From: Saccharum officinarum
Taxonomy: Eukaryota; Streptophyta; Magnoliopsida; Poales; Poaceae
Reading direction: 5' to 3'
DNA length: 64,000 nt
NCBI GenBank assembly: GCA_020631735.1
Contig: CM036179.1
Coordinates: forward strand, 24,109,063-24,173,062
In this document: in pieces, positions 24,891 to 38,153 of the stretch
How the letters are laid out: each line of letters begins with the position of its first letter
Numbering within the stretch: position 1 is the stretch's first letter
Notes under the pieces: generated by a model
The model's database searches: none
Told to the model about the DNA's origin: nothing
Seen by the model: only the letters and a program-made list of their open reading frames with translations
Program-made: the position numbers and the translations under genes

Positions 24891-27252
24891 AGTCATGCAA
24901 CGCTAGCGGTTCTAAGTGGTAATTGAACCATACTTGGTTGTACTCAGCTATTGGGTCTTGTAGTTTCGATTAAAACCGAATAGCTGAGGGGTTACTGTTC
25001 TGAGTGTATCATATATTAGGGACCCCCCATTAGGGTGTTTAGGGTACAATTACTTACCCTAGGGATTTGTGAATGTTTAGGGCCCATTTGTAACCACAAG
25101 AGACTTTTTTATAGATACAAACCCCACCAGGGGAAATAATGAAAACCTCCCCACCCACCTCCATATAAAGGGGGAGGGAAGGTGGAAGGGGCTCATTCTC
25201 TCCATTCTCACCTCTCTCATGTTTGGTCCTAGACCAACACTTCTCTTTAATAACTTACACAAGCAAATAAATTTAGGGTTGAACTCAAACATATTGCCCT
25301 TGCACGCAAGGAAAATATTTCCCAAACGGATGACCAAATTTCCTAGCGCGGACAAATAGACAACGGAAGGTATACCTAGAACGACCCTGTCTCCACACCA
25401 ATACTCTCTTTCGATTCCCAACAGCGGTGCTTCTACCACTGGTCCCACCACCTCCGTGCCTCTTGCTACCGAGCCACCCCAATTGCCAGTTCTCCTCTTC
25501 GCCACCAACACCACCACTGTGGAGTCACTCCACACCGCACCCACTTGCCATGGATTGCCCCCTTTGCCCACAAAAGTTGGTCATGGCTTGACGGTGGACA
25601 CCAGAGGGTGAATCTTACCATTCAAATCCAAAATAGAAATTAAATTTACATGATGAGTATTAGGTTTTCCACACAACTAACAAATAAACCAAATAAAAAG
25701 ATGTTGAAGAAACAATCTAGTAGGACACCAACACCAAATACAAAATTCAGAGTCAACGTCCAACAGAATTAGGAATATATATTAACCAAAAACCTAGAAT
25801 GTCAATCAACTTCACAAATCTTCTATCGCCTAGCTACTCTTGACACTTAGTGGCCTTACAGTTCTATCTACAACTGAGATAACTACTACTGCCACTCCAC
25901 GACAACCTTGCGCATTGCAACGAACAATATAGAAACTCAAGAGCGATCAACTAGCAGCAATTGTTTGCCCCACAAATATGACCTGCCACCCCGGCATGTT
26001 GCAACAGAGGTACCAGTCTCCTCTTCAGCGAGTACGCAAGGACACCACCAACATCGAAGGCCTAAAAAAGTAACAATATATCAGGGTAAACAATAATGTT
26101 GTTAGCAACAAGACTTGATCAGTAGCAAACTTCCATAGCAGTTGAGGACAAAGCTGTGAGATACCTGCATGACCTGCAACACTTCTTAAGGGATGAGAAT
26201 AGGTGGATCAACGGCCACCCATCCATCAAAGTGCACTGGCTTGACGATGTCCTCTTGACCACCTACGACACCAGGATAGTCGCTGGCCCATATGGTTGTG
26301 GCAGTATTGGGAAGGCGCGACCACCTTCTACAAAATCTGTCATGGTGGAGGGCCTCAGCATAGTTTATTTCCGCCAGTGCCAAAACCATCTCTATGCCAC
26401 GACCGCCACCAACCACTATTGCATGTTCTACCGTTTCTCGTAACAAGTACCATATCGTTAGGATTCTTAAAAGGAAAGACAACAAAAACCTAGAAAAGAT
26501 CCAAGAGAAAACAAGAAACAGTGCAAGAAAAACCCAACAAGAACATGACACCCACTTTGCATGTAGTGCGGCTAAATCAACTCCCTTTTCGAGTTCTTCC
26601 ATTGCATAAAAGGTTCCTACAATCTCCACCACCAAGATGGGGATCTTGCCCTAGACATGGGTTTAGGCGATCAAATCCACTATTGGCCACTCGTCTTGGT
26701 CCTTGTGATTAATGTCCAATCAAAACCAGAGCCAACGGGATACTTGGACAAAACATTCACATCGTCTGCGATCATCTAGACCTATGCAAAGCCATTGTTG
26801 TCAGGTTCTCAAGTGGAAATGTAGGGAAAGAGGTTCAAACGAACGAGAGCAACTTGATGGCAAGCAAGATCAGCTCCCATATGGTGTTTGGACCAATGGA
26901 GGCAGTAGTATCTGTAGAAGCTCAGCTAGCAATCAAAACAAAAGCTATCACAACGATAAGTCCGAAGCTGGTCGATCCTTCTACATGCAGGAAGTCAATG
27001 GATTGGTGCATCTATGTCCATGATCCCACACTGAGATTTCCTCTTGATTGCTCGGGGCTAGGGGCAGGTTTCTTGGCGGTGGTTTTCTTGCTTGTTTGCT
27101 AGACTAGAGGGCTTCTTGGTTCTTGGTGTCCAAAGGTCGTAGTTATATTGTTATGTGAAGCGGAGGGCTAAGTATCCTGTCACATTTTTTGGTGCAACGG
27201 TTTAAGGCTTTAAGCAAAATTTTTAAACGAAAAATATGAATAAATGTCTTAG
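24891..27252. other. Unclassified, probably transposon-derived DNA
   Basis: Open frames of 149-164 codons occur at 25077-25571 and 26186-26635 on the minus strand, but neither resembles a known protein nor shows an exon structure. I see no bounded element here. Confidence 0.35.
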
Positions 27253-27922
27253 TTGTGAAATTACAACTTCTTAACATGTTGGCGTCACAATGCTAGTCAT
27301 CTGGAAAATAAACAATGCATCATCACAAGCATATTACACACTAGTTATATAAGTAGATTTTTCATATATTTGGTGAAACCTATGATTTCTTGACTCAAAA
27401 GTGAGGACAACATTTTCTTTGGGATGGAGGGAGTATGCAAAATCATGAGCTAGTGGATAGTAGACATATCTTCTTCCTCCTCCTTGTCCTCTCCAAGCCA
27501 CCACTAGTTCCTAGGATTCATGTGTGTTGAACCCCAAATTTTTTCCATCTTTAGTTTGTGATCAAGTGGATCTGAGATTACTCAAATTCGCTCCAATAGT
27601 TTTGACCAATGGTTTGTTCGGCTATCGATCGAGTGATGGGTGAAGTTGACAAGAGGTAGACATAGACACCATACATTTTATGACAAGGATGGCTTGAGTC
27701 GAAGGTGAAGTTGATTCGCTAAATAAGATGGACTCAATGCTTACTCTAATGAAGAGCTTGAACCACTGGAGGTCATTGATCGAATCTTACCTCATCGATG
27801 ACAAGCACAAACCGATAGAAGATCACACATCGCACATCAATGCTTTTGGCCTGTCATCCTTAGTGGCTTGCTCCATCCATAGGCACCATCACATAACAAA
27901 TAGGTGCAAGCCAATGGCCATT

Positions 27923-28335
27923 TGTGGGGGTATGACCCCCGGTATCCATAGGACAAGACATGGGCCGCACCATCAGAGGTGGCCCAGCCCACAAGATCAA
28001 GACGTACGGCGCATGGCATTGGTCGGCGTGCACCGCAAGGCTACAAGAAGATATTGTAATACCAAATAGGATATTTTCTTTGTAACCCTACCCCTCCAGA
28101 GTATATAAGGAGGGGCAAGGGTCCCCTAGACGACACATTGAATCTGATACTCATTCAATACAAATAACAGAGCATAGGACGTAGGGTTTTACGTCATCTT
28201 GATAGCCTGAATCTGTATAAATCTTGTGTCTTGTTTCTCTGTTACCATCTAGTTCTTGATCACGTGCACCTCTACCAATCAATCTACCATCATGAGCATA
28301 CCCCTCGGTGGACTATCGAGCATCTTTAGTCGACA
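27923..28335 (+). mobile_element. Solo LTR, 413 bp
   Basis: Begins tgtgggggtatgacc and ends agtcgaca (TG...CA). It is flanked by a perfect 5-bp TSD, ccatt (27918-27922, 28336-28340). It contains a TATA-like agtatataagg near 28098 followed by a typical LTR leader. No internal region adjoins either side, so it arose by LTR-LTR recombination. The parent family is probably Ty3/gypsy, but this is not established. Confidence 0.85.
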
Positions 28336-28642
28336 CCATTAGATCAATTCGTGACACGAGGGGCTTGCTTATTTAATCCTAGTGGGTCATCAGTTAACTT
28401 ACACATACCCTAGTCAAAGAGTAAGTTCAAACTACCTAACTAACCTAAATCTTATAAGATTCATGATGCTAGATCTCGTCATAATGTTGCTGGAGGAATG
28501 TTGAGGACATCACAAGGAAGGCTTACTTAGTTAGACAGAGATAGGGTCACTACTTAAAATGATTTCTAAAGATGCCTCCATTTTTCCTAAACATGGTTGT
28601 AAAAGTGAACCATGAGAGTCAAAGAAGAGCTCTGGAAGAAAT

Positions 28643-29799
28643 CACTACTATACAAAATCTTTTGCGCAGCGTTTGCAAATAGGTCTTGGAGGCGGGCAGG
28701 TTTTTAAACCACCTCGGTTAATGCCTGGATTAACCGAGGCGGTTAAAAACCTAAACTATATTAACTAAGGCATGCTTTATAAGAGGCCCACCTGGGAAAA
28801 TCAAGCCATTTTCCTAGGTGTGCCTCTTATAAGGCCCACCTCGGTTAATCATGGCCAAGCCTACTAACAATGAGAAAAGCCCAAACCAGCCTGGTATGAC
28901 ACCCTTAGTATATATTTGGCGGCCTAGGGTTTCACTCACCCATCTCCCCACTCATCCATCTCTCCACCCGACACCCTCTCTCTAGCGGTGCTCCCTCCCC
29001 AGTGACACATTGGCACAGGCAGCGCTCCCTCCCCCAGCGCGCTTGCCTCTCCTCCTTCCTCCCTTCTGCCTCCCCTCCTCCCTCTCTCCCTCCCTCCCTT
29101 CCTCATCGCACGGCATGGCGCCCCTCTCCTCACCCACGTAGCGGCGAAGTAGGCTGACGCATGCGCTTCACCTTCTCCCTCGTTGCACGGCCTGTCAGCG
29201 CCCTCCTCTCCCACACAATGGCGCAGCGGGCCGGTGGTGGAGCAGTTGGATCCAGCGGCGATGCTCCTCCTGGTGGCAGATCCAGTGGTGGAGCGGGTGG
29301 ATCCGATGGCAGCACTCCTCCTGGTGGCGGATCCAGTGGTGGAGCGGCCAGATCCGGTGGCGACGCTCCTCCTGGTGGTGGATTCAGCGGTGGAGCGGCC
29401 AAATCCGGCAGCGGCGCTTGTCCTGGTTGCGGATTCGGTGGTGGAGCAGCCAGATCCGACGATGGCGCTCCTCCTGGTGGCGATGCTGGCATGGACGCGG
29501 TGGCTGTGGTCGCGCGGCGTGCTGCCGGTGCGGACGTGGACGCGGACTCAGAGCATGGCGGGTCATGGCTCCCCTAGCGACGACGGCACGCAGGGGCAGC
29601 AGAGCTAGGCCTAGATCCAGGCCCAGTTAGGGCTAGATCTAGGCTTTTTCTTTTTTTTGTTTTTGTCTGATTTACCATGGCAGGCATGGAACCACCTCGG
29701 AAAATGTCACATTTACTATGACCTTTCTACCGAGGCGGTTGCAAAAACCACCTCGATTAATCATTTTTGCTCGCCTCGGTAAAAAATGTTGTAGTGGTG
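28643..29799. mobile_element. Non-autonomous CACTA-like element, 1157 bp
   Basis: The left end is CACTACTATACAA and the right end read inward is CACCACTACAAC. The 3-bp TSD aat is at 28640-28642 and 29800-29802. Subterminal zones carry aaccgaggcggtt-type words in both orientations (28715-28760, 29740-29780), as in CACTA elements. The interior holds a GC-rich minisatellite and no transposase. Confidence 0.78.
29225..29485. repeat. 51-bp minisatellite in the CACTA-like element
   Basis: ctcctcctgg or a variant recurs at 29264, 29315, 29366, 29417 and 29468, exactly 51 bp apart. Since 51 is divisible by 3, a glycine/serine-rich frame stays open as a 17-residue repeat (about 29161-29577). Coding function is doubtful. 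Confidence 0.85.
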
Positions 29800-29837
29800 A
29801 ATGCTGCAGAGTGAAGTAGATGAGGTTGACTCTGTAG

Positions 29838-32265
29838 GGTCGAGATGGCGGACTAGAGGAGGGTTAATAGTCCTTTCTAAAATTAAATGTGTCAGCTAAA
29901 TGAAACAAATGTGAAATTAAAACTATCGGTCTAGTCAAGACTACACCCCTCTATCTAAGTTCTCAAGCACCTTACAAAGATCCTAATTAGGCAATAAAGG
30001 TGCCAGGCTGGCTAGGGCTCACCTAAACAATTCTAGGAGTAAGGTCACACAAACCTATGCCACTAGTACTTCAAGCAATGTGGGAGCTCCTACACATGCT
30101 AGTAAGCAAAAGCACAAAGCCACCTAAGCTCACTAGCAATACTCAATAATAAGGCTACACAAGCCAAATTATAGAGAGAAAATTACTTAGCTACACAAAC
30201 TAAGCAATGTGACTAACAAGATTACTCAAACCAAATTAGTCACGCAAGGGAGCTACTTCTATGCTACACAAGCTAGAAGGTAATTAGAGCTACACAAGCT
30301 AACTAATTACAAGAGCAACTACACAAGCACAATGCATATGAAAGTAATTATTACAAGCTTGTGTAAGGGGATTGCAAACCAACAGGAAGACAAAGATGAC
30401 ACGATAATTTTTATCCTGAGGTTCACGTGCTTGTCAACATGCTAGTACCTGTTGTGTTGACCATTCATTTGGTGGTTCGGCGGCTAATGGGCACCACACC
30501 AATCCCACACGTTGGGTGCCGCAAGAACCCCATGAATCAAGTGAGGGTAGTTCAATGACACACTTAACTAGAGTTCTCTTCGCGGCTCCCGCAAGGTGAG
30601 CACAATACCCCTCACAAATCCTTTCCTGGAGCACCGCACAATCTTCTTTGTGTGCTTCGACGGAGACCACCACCAAGCCGTCTAGGAGATGGCAACCTCC
30701 AAGAGTAAAAAACACCATCGGCTTGCAACTTGATCACCTAATGCTACTCGATACAACCTCACGATGCAATCGCACTAGAATCGCACTCACACTCAATCGA
30801 ATGATTACTATCAAGCGTATGCGAGTTAGAGGGCTCCCAAATACACCTACACAAGCCACCAAGGCTTAAGGGTGCTCAGCAACTAGCCCAAGGCCAGCCA
30901 AGGCTCCTATTTATAACCCCATGAATAAATAGAGCCGTTACCCCTTTACTAGGTAAAAATCGCACTGACCGAACACGCTAGCAGGCATGACTGGACGTGA
31001 CCGGTCCTACGTCCGGTCGCTGGTATGCCACCACGTGGCACTAGCCGTTTGAACTAGCCGTTGCCGCCAACGGCTATCTCTTGCACACGCTTGTGACCCA
31101 CTGACCGAACTCAACGCTCGGATGACCGGACTCACCACGCCACTGCATCTAGTTGAGTCTAGAAAGAACCCCGAGAGGTTTTTCCTAGACCAGGCACGTC
31201 GGGTCACATATGACCGGACCCGCCACAGCGTCCGGTCTCAATACCACCTCTGTGTCGTCCCATGAACAGTGTCATGAGCGAGTCCGGTCATGTCCCCTGG
31301 CCAGGGTCTGACCGCTCTCTGTCGCGGCACACTCTCTGCACACCATGATCGGACTTGCCAGCCAGCGCCCGGTTGCTACGCTGAGTAGAGTCCGGTCCTG
31401 CCACCACAGCAGGCCGAGGCCAAGGGTAAGTGACCGGACGCTTCTGGTCACCCCGGACCCAGCGTCCAGTCACACACTATGACACCTTCTCGCCTCATTT
31501 TCTTCTCCAACAACTTCTCATTTGCAAATGTGCTGACACCACCAGTGTATACCATAATGTGCAAGTGTGTTAGCATTTTTCACAAACATTTTTCCTAAGG
31601 ATTTTCACTCCTTTTACCATGCCACTCGATCCTAACACGTATGTAAAGTTAGATCGCTCAAGTGGCACTAGATGACCGATATGCAAACAAGTTTACCCCC
31701 TCTTAATAGTACGACCGTCTATTCTAAACTCGGTCATAAACTTCTCTACACACCTATGACCGATGAAATGAAATGCCCTATAGGTTATACATTTGCCTTG
31801 CGCATTCTATTCCGTCTCCTCCAGTGTTAATGCAACATATGCACCAACCTTGATCAACAAATGATATGATCCACTTCATATCATCACGTGACCTTGTTGG
31901 TTCATCGATCTTGACCTTACTTGCTTTTCACTATTGCCTTCGTCCATCGGCGCCAAGTCTTGCTCAAGCTTCACCGCCACACAGTCCATCGCTTAAAGCC
32001 TCTAATTTGCCCTTCACTCTTGCAACCAGTCCATCAAGCCAAGTCTTGTCTTGATCTTCTCCACCTTAGTTACATGACTCAATGTCATGTCTCATATGCA
32101 ATGAGCTCCTTCATCACATGTGTGAGCCTTGAACAAATCCAAGCCATCTTCACTGTCATGGCATGAGTTGCTCACACAAGTATACCTATGGACTAGTCAC
32201 CTGTGTGTCTCATATTTAAACACATTAGTCCACCTAGGTTGTCACTCAATTACCAAAACCAAACA
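29838..32265 (-). mobile_element. Probable long LTR of a copia (SIRE/Maximus-like) element
   Basis: Read on the minus strand it starts tgtttggttttggtaattg and ends ...gaccctaca, so TG...CA is possible. The text (gtcactcaattaccaaaacc, actatcggtctag, many gaccgga words) matches what I remember of long SIRE-type LTRs in grasses. No pol coding adjoins and no TSD could be confirmed. The left boundary is approximate. Confidence 0.5.
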
Positions 32266-34345
32266 AGGACCTTTTAGACTCTTGGAGTGAAAAGAGGGAT
32301 TTTATCAAATTAGGAATGGTCAAGGAGATATGACTGATAAATAATTGCAACAATCACTGCACGAAGAGGAGTTGTATTGGCAACGTAGAGGGGGGATAAG
32401 TGGATCTTGCCAGGAGACTCTAAAACTAGTTTCTTTCATAAGAAGGCTAATGGAATAAAAGGAAGAGTAGGATTTTATCTCTCAAGGATGGCACAGGAGG
32501 GATAGTAGAGGGGGAGGCTCTAAAACAACATATCACATATTTCTACAAGAGAGATGGCGAGCATTCATATTCAAGAGGATTTATGGGGGTTGGAGGGGGA
32601 TATGTCAAGTGGAGAATGACACTCTAATTAGACCTTTTCTCTAGAGGAGCTGTACTTGGCAGTTAAGGAGATGAAGAATGACATTGCTCCTGGCCCAGAT
32701 GGCTTCTCAGTGGAATTTTTCGATCTTTCTGGCAACAACTGAGATTATTAATAAAAGAAATGTTGGATGATTTACACAGTGGAAGGTTAGACCTAAGGAG
32801 ATTGAATTATGAGATTATTATGCTGCTACCAAAGGTGAAACTAGCTTGCAACACCAAGCAGTTTAGGCCTATTTGATTGTTGAATGATATCTACAAAATA
32901 ATTACATAAGTGCTTGCTATTAGGCTGACAAAAGTGGTGGGAAAGGTGGTCAGTAAGTTCAAACAACCTTTTTGCCTTCTTTCCTATGATTCTTATGGAA
33001 GTTCTGCATGAGTTGGGAGTGACAAACAAGAGACTATCTTAAAATCGAACTTTGAAAAAGCTTATGACAAAGTCAATTGGAGGTTCCTATAAGAAGTGCT
33101 GAAGAGGAAGGGTTTCAGTAGGAAATGGATTGAGTGGGCTATGCAAGTAGTCGAAGTGGTAGAGTGGCTATACATTTGAATGGTGAAAGAGGACCTTTCA
33201 TTAGGAGTTTTACAGGTCTTAGACAAGCATGGTGACCCTTTGTCACCAATCCTTTTTAATTTGGTGGCTGATGTTCTATCTGCCTTGTTGTGTAAAGCTA
33301 GTACAGAAGGGAGGCTTGACTCATCTACAATATGCTGATGACATAGTTATTCTGTTAGAAAAGTCAGAAGAAATATAGTTAACATCAAGTTCATTTTGAC
33401 TTATTATGAGGCAATGTGTGGGATTAAAGTTAACTAGGAGAAGAGTGATGTTTTATGTAACAGGTGGTGTGGAGGAATAAAAGAAGAGGATTGATGAGTT
33501 GTTCAATTACAAGGTGGAGGGGAGCTACCAATTTATTTGGGTTTACCGATCAGTGATGTTAAGATCTCTAAGTGTCAGCTCAACTTTGTATGTGACGAAA
33601 CGTCTAAGGGACTGGGAACCTGGCAGTGAGATTACTCGTCTTCAGGTGGCAAATCCATCCTAATCAGCAATTGGACTCAGTAAGATCCATGTTTAATGTT
33701 CCAATATACACTATGGGTATCTATATGTTGTATGAGGGCAATTACCAGCAACTGGACTAAGTAAGATCCATGTTTTTTTTGGCAGGGAACAAATAAGAAG
33801 AGGAACTATCATATGGTTAGATGGGAAGTGTTGAACAGGCCTAAAAAGTTTAGGGGGTTGGGTTTTCTGGATGTCAGGGCAACAAACATTTGTCTGATGT
33901 GCAAGTGGATTAATAAGTTAGAAAGAGGGGATGACAATATTTGTTGTGAGCTTTTGAGGAGAAAGTGTCTAAACCAGAAAAGCATTTTCTAGATTAAGAA
34001 GAAGAGTGGCTCGTAGTTTTGGAGAAGCTTTTTTGTCTGATTATGGAGAGTTTGGGTCCTTTTCTATTTATTTATCCTAAAATTAAATTATGGAAAGTCT
34101 TTTTTTGTCTGATTCAGTTTATTTCTTTGTGCTTCCATGACCATCCAATTGGCCATTTTTTTGTCGGACTCACTTTTGTTTTTTTCGTGTTAGTTACATT
34201 TTCTTTATTGGCCGTTTTTTATGTTTTCCCCCGAGTCGGTCCAGGCCCATTGGCTCAATCTATTTCTTTCATTGCAGTTTTACATTTAATTAACATTTTT
34301 TATTTTTTCATCATGTTCCAATAAATAAATATCAAAAACAAAGAA
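32266..34345 (+). pseudogene. Degenerate LINE (non-LTR retrotransposon) reverse transcriptase
   Basis: RT motifs in order on the plus strand: KEMKNDIAPGPDG (about 32670), FEKAYDKVNW (about 33052), GDPLSPILFNLVADVL (about 33232) and the catalytic YADD (33331-33342), followed by a C-terminal WQGTNKKRNYHMVRW / GLGFLD region (about 33780-33870). Many stops and frameshifts. The element may start further left: the CACTA-like element and the long LTR appear to have inserted into its 5' part (see 28341-29837). An A-rich stretch near 34320-34345 may be the tail. Confidence 0.85.
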
Positions 34346-35029
34346 CAAAGAAAGGCCTTTGAACCTTTAATTTTTCCTAAAAAGTAAAAGTTTTCACCAT
34401 CACGTTATTGATACGATTTTGTTTAAGAACAAAACTTATCTTATAAAAACCTAGTTGCACTGATGGTCTAACTAATCAAACCCGAACTAATATCTTGAGG
34501 TGTTTATTTTTAGTTTAGTCTAAATAAATTTGTGTCTCAAACTGTACCCCCGACGAGTTCCGCAACGTGAAAATTAGAGAGAGGTCTCCCATCATAATCA
34601 CCGGGGGGGCAGACCAGTACTTGATATATTGACAATTAACTCCTTATCAACTTTGAACCAAAGATTAGAACAAGAAAATTTTTATGGATCCTCAAAGAAA
34701 GTATCGAAACTCGACATTTAATTGTAACAAAGCATGCATAGTATGAAAATTGAAGTTATGATATATTTATGAGTAAATATTTTATTGATTTGCAAAATTT
34801 TGGGTTAGATATTTATTTTTGCAAAAAAATAACAAATTTAATAAAAATAAAAATAAAAAAATCACACGGTTGCAGCCTGCCTGAAGAAACTTGGGCCTTC
34901 GTACGAGCTCGGCCCAAAAGGAAAGGACGCCGCAAGCCCGCAACTGCTCGGATGCAAGGACGCTATAACGTAACGCCTACCCTTTTTCTTCTCACGTTCT
35001 GACGTTCACACACCCCCCCGTGCGCGCGC
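34346..35029 (+). promoter_or_regulatory. Upstream region of HEI10
   Basis: About 680 bp between the LINE end and the GC-rich leader of HEI10. It is AT-rich up to about 34865, then changes to GC-rich. No convincing TATA box was found. A near-identical copy is at 61440-62120. Confidence 0.4.
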
Positions 35030-35234
35030 TGCGCTCACCCTCCCTCCCTTCCCCTCGCTCAGTCTCTCGCGCGCGCGCGCGGCGCGGCCTTGCTTTCTGG
35101 TGGCGTCGACTGGGCGGCCGCCGCCGCCGCCGCCGCCTCCCTGGTGTCCAGGTCTTCGTCGGTCCCTTGGTGTCTGTACCTTAGCCTGGTCTTCGTCGGG
35201 CCCTCGCCCTTCGCCGGGGACGAGCACCCGCCAG
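35030..35234 (+). other. HEI10 5'UTR exon (start approximate)
   Basis: CT-rich leader, a (CG)n run near 35070 and a (GCC)n run at about 35117-35142, ending at a good donor ccgccag|gtatgc (35234/35235). The next exon begins after ctgtag at 38110. The exon limits are inferred; the transcription start is not visible. Confidence 0.55.
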
Positions 35235-38153
35235 GTATGCCCACCCCTCTGCTCTCCCTTGAAACCGAGCACCCAAACCCTAGCTAACGTAATCTATTTG
35301 GGTTTTTTTGCTCGGATCTCATCTAATTACTAGTGTATATATGTCCATCCTACTAACGATTGGGTCCGCTCCTGATCGATAGTGCTGCTGCAAGCCTGCA
35401 ACGGATCGTTAGGTTTTGCAATTCGGTGTGTTTTGAACATAGTAAGGCTACGATTTTGGCGATGAGAGGGAAATGGGGGCGGATGGTTAGTAGTTTTGCG
35501 GGCACTTGAGTTCGCTGTATGCAATTTGAGCTGTCACTGTTTTTGCGTGGTTTTTTTAGTGCGTAGTTGTATTTGAGAACGCTTCAGAGCGCAGAATTTG
35601 CTCAGCTGCTGAGATTCATAGACGTTCTAGCTGTTGGTTTTAGCTACGAATGCTGTTTCTGAGGGGCAACACGCAAGTTATTTATGTTGGTTTATGATGC
35701 TACCTAGTTTTCTGCAGCAGATGATACTTAGTTTGGGGCTGAAATGCTGTGCCCTATGTGTAACTACTGACTTTCCTTTTAGTATGGTAATAACTCGCGA
35801 CCTCTATTACTGAGACAAATCCTTTTGTAGTTCGGTGTTGAGGTTAAGAAACTGATATCACACAGAAAATGACCTATTTGAAGCCACAGTTGATCGACTC
35901 AATTTGTTTGCTCGCTTGGCTAGTTGGCTTGCTCCATAATCTTTGCACTAGCTTGTGGACATGTTTGAATAAAAAAGCATATATAGTTTTCTGCAATAGT
36001 TGATTGTCTAGAATGCTGGAATTACTCCAAATATTTATCCAACAGTGTATTTTCAGCTTATTCTCAGAACTTGTCTCTGCTTTGGACCTGGGTGACTGAA
36101 CAGAATTGATGTGGGACCCGAGATAGACCAAAAGGCATAGTTGTTTTTAATCTTATTGGTCAGTAATTTTAGTGCCCTGACCAACATATGCTAGCCTATA
36201 AGTAATAAAATATGACAATGGCTTTATGATTGATAGAACTTACAAAATCAATGTAAACTGGATTTTCTGTGTTTTCTAGTGTATTTTATTGTGGGATCTT
36301 CTGTTTTGAAGGCTATTATCAGTGCACAGCTAATTACCGTAACTGTAACACATCAGGTCATCTTGCGGCATGGAATTTTTCATTTTAGGAATACCTTATT
36401 TATCTTTTTTTACAAACAGAACATTAGAAAATCTAGATCGACAAAATGTATGAAGGCCTATCACATCATTTTTACTAAGTTAAATCTTCAGTTATGAGAA
36501 AGATGCCATAGTTCTTGCTTTTTTACATACTTGCTAAAATCTGGATTAGGTTTTAGGGAGGCATCATGGCAAGCTGTTCCAGAGTGTTGTTTTATGAAGA
36601 CTGATTAGATTGCTATTAAATTAATGGGCTAATAACATACATCATAAGTGTTTTGAGCAATGGAACACTTAAAGGTGAAACTCATGACTACAACATATGT
36701 GATACAAAATTAGATGATGTGTTTTGTGAAAGATTTAAGGTAGTTCTGGATAGGACAATTTAACACATAATTTTTACTTGTTTTACTCATCATCAAAATC
36801 TTTTGTCAAAAAAAAGAAACTTTCTGTATTGTGTCCATGGAATTGTGTTATAATGAGCCTCAATGCTGGGCATATAAGTCCAGAACTGATTTTATTTGCT
36901 CTTCTTAATTATATTGCTTATGCAATTCTATGCCTTCACCTTCAGACTTGTCCTAAGGTTGAGTAGCGAACCACTGGTGGTCCTGAACATGTTTTCACTT
37001 CTCAATATGTAATTCGTACAGTTGGGCTCAAAGGACCAGTCACTGAGGAAACTCCCACTTAGTTAGTCACACTAGAAAATGGTACATGCTACCATTAGGT
37101 GTACCACTGAAGGGAATGAAATTGTTTATCTTAATATCTGGTTACTAAACAAGTGAGTTCAATGGATAATAGAAGCGTTTATCTGGTTTTATCTGTTCCT
37201 CTTAAGTGACACACTTCGCCATTGTCCAGTTACATTGGGGCTTGTCAATGTCCAATTCCAAATAAGCAAAATGACAGAGGTTTCCAAGCTTCTTATTTAG
37301 AGAGAGATACACTTTTCAATTTTACCAGTTCCAATAGTATGTTAATGGCATGCTCAAAATGGACAAAGTATTTATCTCTATGGATCCATGTTGTGATACG
37401 TGGAAAACATAGTTCATCTGAAACTGTGGATACCCTTCTTTTTTTATTTGGTAAGTCCCAAATTCATAGCAGAAGCACCGTAAAAACTGCTTAATATGGT
37501 AGTATAGTACTTCCTATCCTGCTTGAACACAATGAAAGATATTATTGATGAATAAAAGCATCTCTGTGATGTATGACCCAATGCAGTGCAGTATAAACCT
37601 GAGTAGCAGGAACTTGAATAAAATTGCTTGTATTTGTTTCAAAAATACAAACTGTTGCTTTCATTATTCACTATTTTCTTGTTAGTTGTCTCATGTTAAT
37701 ATTTAATCTTGCTGTTAGATATGCCTTTTTTATTGAAAAATTCAAGTCTTGGTGGAGGTCATGCTTTCGTAATACAAACTGTCGCTTGCTTCATTATACT
37801 ATGTTTTTTTTTTGACAAAAGCTTCATTATACTATGTTATCAACAGTAGTTCCTTGTTGCTCAAAAAAGATGTGTACTGTTTTGTAGTTAAAACTTAAAA
37901 CTATTGCACTCAAAGAAGATAAATGCCCACACCAGTACACCACATGTTAGTGATTTTCAACATATATTGATCTTGTTTTTTTTTTATGATGCTTCCTATG
38001 TAGTCTTAATCCATTTCCAGTTGGATTTAGTTCTGGGATATGAACAATGCACTAGCCATTTATCTTTGTTTTTCTTTTTCATCTCTTAAGTCTTATTTCC
38101 CTGCCTGTAGGATCAACTGCTCTGTAGTTAATCTAATAATTTCTAGAAACAAA

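Larger units (their letters stand above)
27253..36902. repeat. Large direct repeat, copy 1 (9650 bp)
   Basis: Matches 54406-64000 throughout, in the same order and orientation: solo LTR, CACTA, LTR-like block, LINE, HEI10 5'UTR and the first part of intron 1. The match starts exactly at the base after the N run in copy 2 and continues to the window end. Copy 2 is 55 bp shorter overall. Differences seen by eye are dominated by 1-3 base indels plus one 12-base loss (near 30449 versus 57594). Confidence 0.95.

Noticed and set aside
25077..25571. 164-codon minus-strand ORF
   Set aside because: No recognisable family, no exon structure and no neighbours supporting a gene. Treated as chance or transposon-derived.
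26186..26635. 149-codon minus-strand ORF with a hydrophobic stretch
   Set aside because: Hydrophobic run arises from T-rich sequence; no homology recognised and no supporting signals.
30434..31473. ORFs in the gaccgga-rich segment
   Set aside because: They lie in the probable copia LTR, differ between the two large-repeat copies through indels, and show no domain.
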